Shown here piece by piece: positions 63,454 to 64,000 of a stretch of 64,000 bases of DNA. The DNA lies in NCBI RefSeq assembly GCF_019457515.1, contig NZ_CP080421.1, positions 310,001 to 374,000 on the forward strand. The letters are read 5' to 3'. Numbering within the stretch: the first letter of the stretch is position 1; each line of letters starts with the position of its first letter. The translations under genes and the position numbers were made by a program. The DNA is from Shewanella mesophila. Its GTDB lineage: Bacteria > Pseudomonadota > Gammaproteobacteria > Enterobacterales > Shewanellaceae. The notes under the pieces were generated by a model that was not told the DNA's origin, did no database searches, and was given only the letters and a program-made list of their open reading frames with translations.

Positions 63454-64000
63454 ATGACAGCGATAAAAACAATTACGCCTCTACTAGTGCTTTTATTAGT
63501 GGCATGTCAGACAACCGACCGTCCACAGCCTGTCGAATCGAAATCGACGCTTTCTCATTCCATTGCTAGTGAAACGGCCAAGCAAGTACCGCCGCCAGCG
63601 GCCGTGATGCCCGATTCGGTGCAGCGTGAATTATCTGCAAACACCCTACTCAGTGGGGTATCTCCAGTTATGCCTACCGAGCGTCGTTTTGATGTGGCAG
63701 CAAATGATGTCGATGCCAGAGTCTTCTTTCCAAGCTTAATTCAAGGAACGCCGCTAAGCGTAGCGGTACACCCAGATGTCACCGGAAGTATCTCGTTATC
63801 GCTCAAAGGGGTCACCTTAAGTGAAGCGCTACAGGTGGTAGAAGATATTTATGGCTATGAAGTGAGCCGAGATGGTCGAATTCTACGAGTATTTCCAGCG
63901 GGGATGCGCACTGAAACCTTTCCGTTAAATTATCTCTATATGGAGCGCCAAGGCTTATCGTTAACCTCGGTAAACTCAGGCCGTATCTCAGATAGTAACA
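63454..64000 (+). CDS. mshL: MshL, secretin of the MSHA pilus (partial, cut by window end)
   Basis: Only 182 N-terminal residues are in view. The protein starts with a lipoprotein signal (LLVLLLVACQTT, lipobox Cys17). A secretin N0/STN-like domain follows (FFPSLIQGTPLSVAVHPDVT, then GVTLSEALQVVEDIYGYE). The C-terminal secretin barrel is beyond the window. MshL forms the outer-membrane channel for the pilus. It starts one base after the mshK stop and continues the msh operon. Confidence 0.9.
   Translation, partial: MTAIKTITPLLVLLLVACQTTDRPQPVESKSTLSHSIASETAKQVPPPAAVMPDSVQRELSANTLLSGVSPVMPTERRFDVAANDVDARVFFPSLIQGTPLSVAVHPDVTGSISLSLKGVTLSEALQVVEDIYGYEVSRDGRILRVFPAGMRTETFPLNYLYMERQGLSLTSVNSGRISDSN

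Overview
The window looks like a chromosomal segment of a marine gammaproteobacterium, most probably a Shewanella. The evidence is gene content and order (hemCDXY beside a giant LapA/BpfA-type adhesin, cyaA/cyaY, lptM-lysA-dapF-xerC, prmA-dusB-fis, a Wolinella-type fumarate reductase with two cytochrome b genes, rho/trxA/rhlB/gppA, hslVU, priA, rpmE, csrD and the msh pilus genes). No prophage, insertion sequence, CRISPR array or plasmid module was recognised. Nearly everything is core genome; the accessory part is the adhesin region at the left edge.

Positions 1-11,000 hold two tandem minus-strand genes for LapA-like surface adhesins. The upstream one (2110-10989) is complete, about 2,960 residues. 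It has an N-terminal retention module with a LapG-type TAAG site, ten almost identical 117-residue repeats, a von Willebrand A domain and a C-terminal RTX type I secretion signal. The second (1874 down past position 1) starts with a similar module but carries TASG and a different 101-residue repeat. Positions 11,275-15,302 are the haem operon hemC-hemD-hemX-hemY (minus), divergent from class I adenylate cyclase cyaA, which converges on frataxin-like cyaY. Positions 18,772-23,328 are an operon lptM-lysA-dapF-DUF484-xerC-yigB (lysine/peptidoglycan precursor synthesis and chromosome dimer resolution), followed by hupE and the nitrosative-stress iron-centre repair gene ytfE.

Positions 25,266-27,590 are prmA-dusB-fis (minus), divergent from a fumarate reductase operon (frdC1-frdC2-frdA-frdB) preceded by a hybrid CRP/FNR-like site. 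A LysR regulator, rho, trxA, rhlB-gppA, a periplasmic thioredoxin-fold protein and a MazG-like protein follow. An NhaC antiporter gene comes next, with a long, hairpin-rich leader that may be a regulatory RNA, then fre, ubiD, yjjG and tRNA-Ser(UGA).

Positions 45,408-58,701 carry an AraC/GyrI regulator, a class IV adenylate cyclase (cyaB, the second cyclase class in this window), two DUF genes, hslVU behind a near-consensus sigma-32 promoter, a SPOR protein (FtsN-like), argS, priA, a FimV-like secreted protein, rpmE, a secreted nuclease and a malic enzyme. The right edge is csrD followed by the start of the MSHA type IV pilus assembly operon (mshI, a PilN-like gene, mshJ, mshK, and mshL cut by the window end). 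With the adhesins at the left edge, the window therefore carries two separate surface-attachment systems. Starts were moved from the longest frame where a ribosome binding site or family alignment recalled from memory favoured it; all family assignments are by reading, not by database search.
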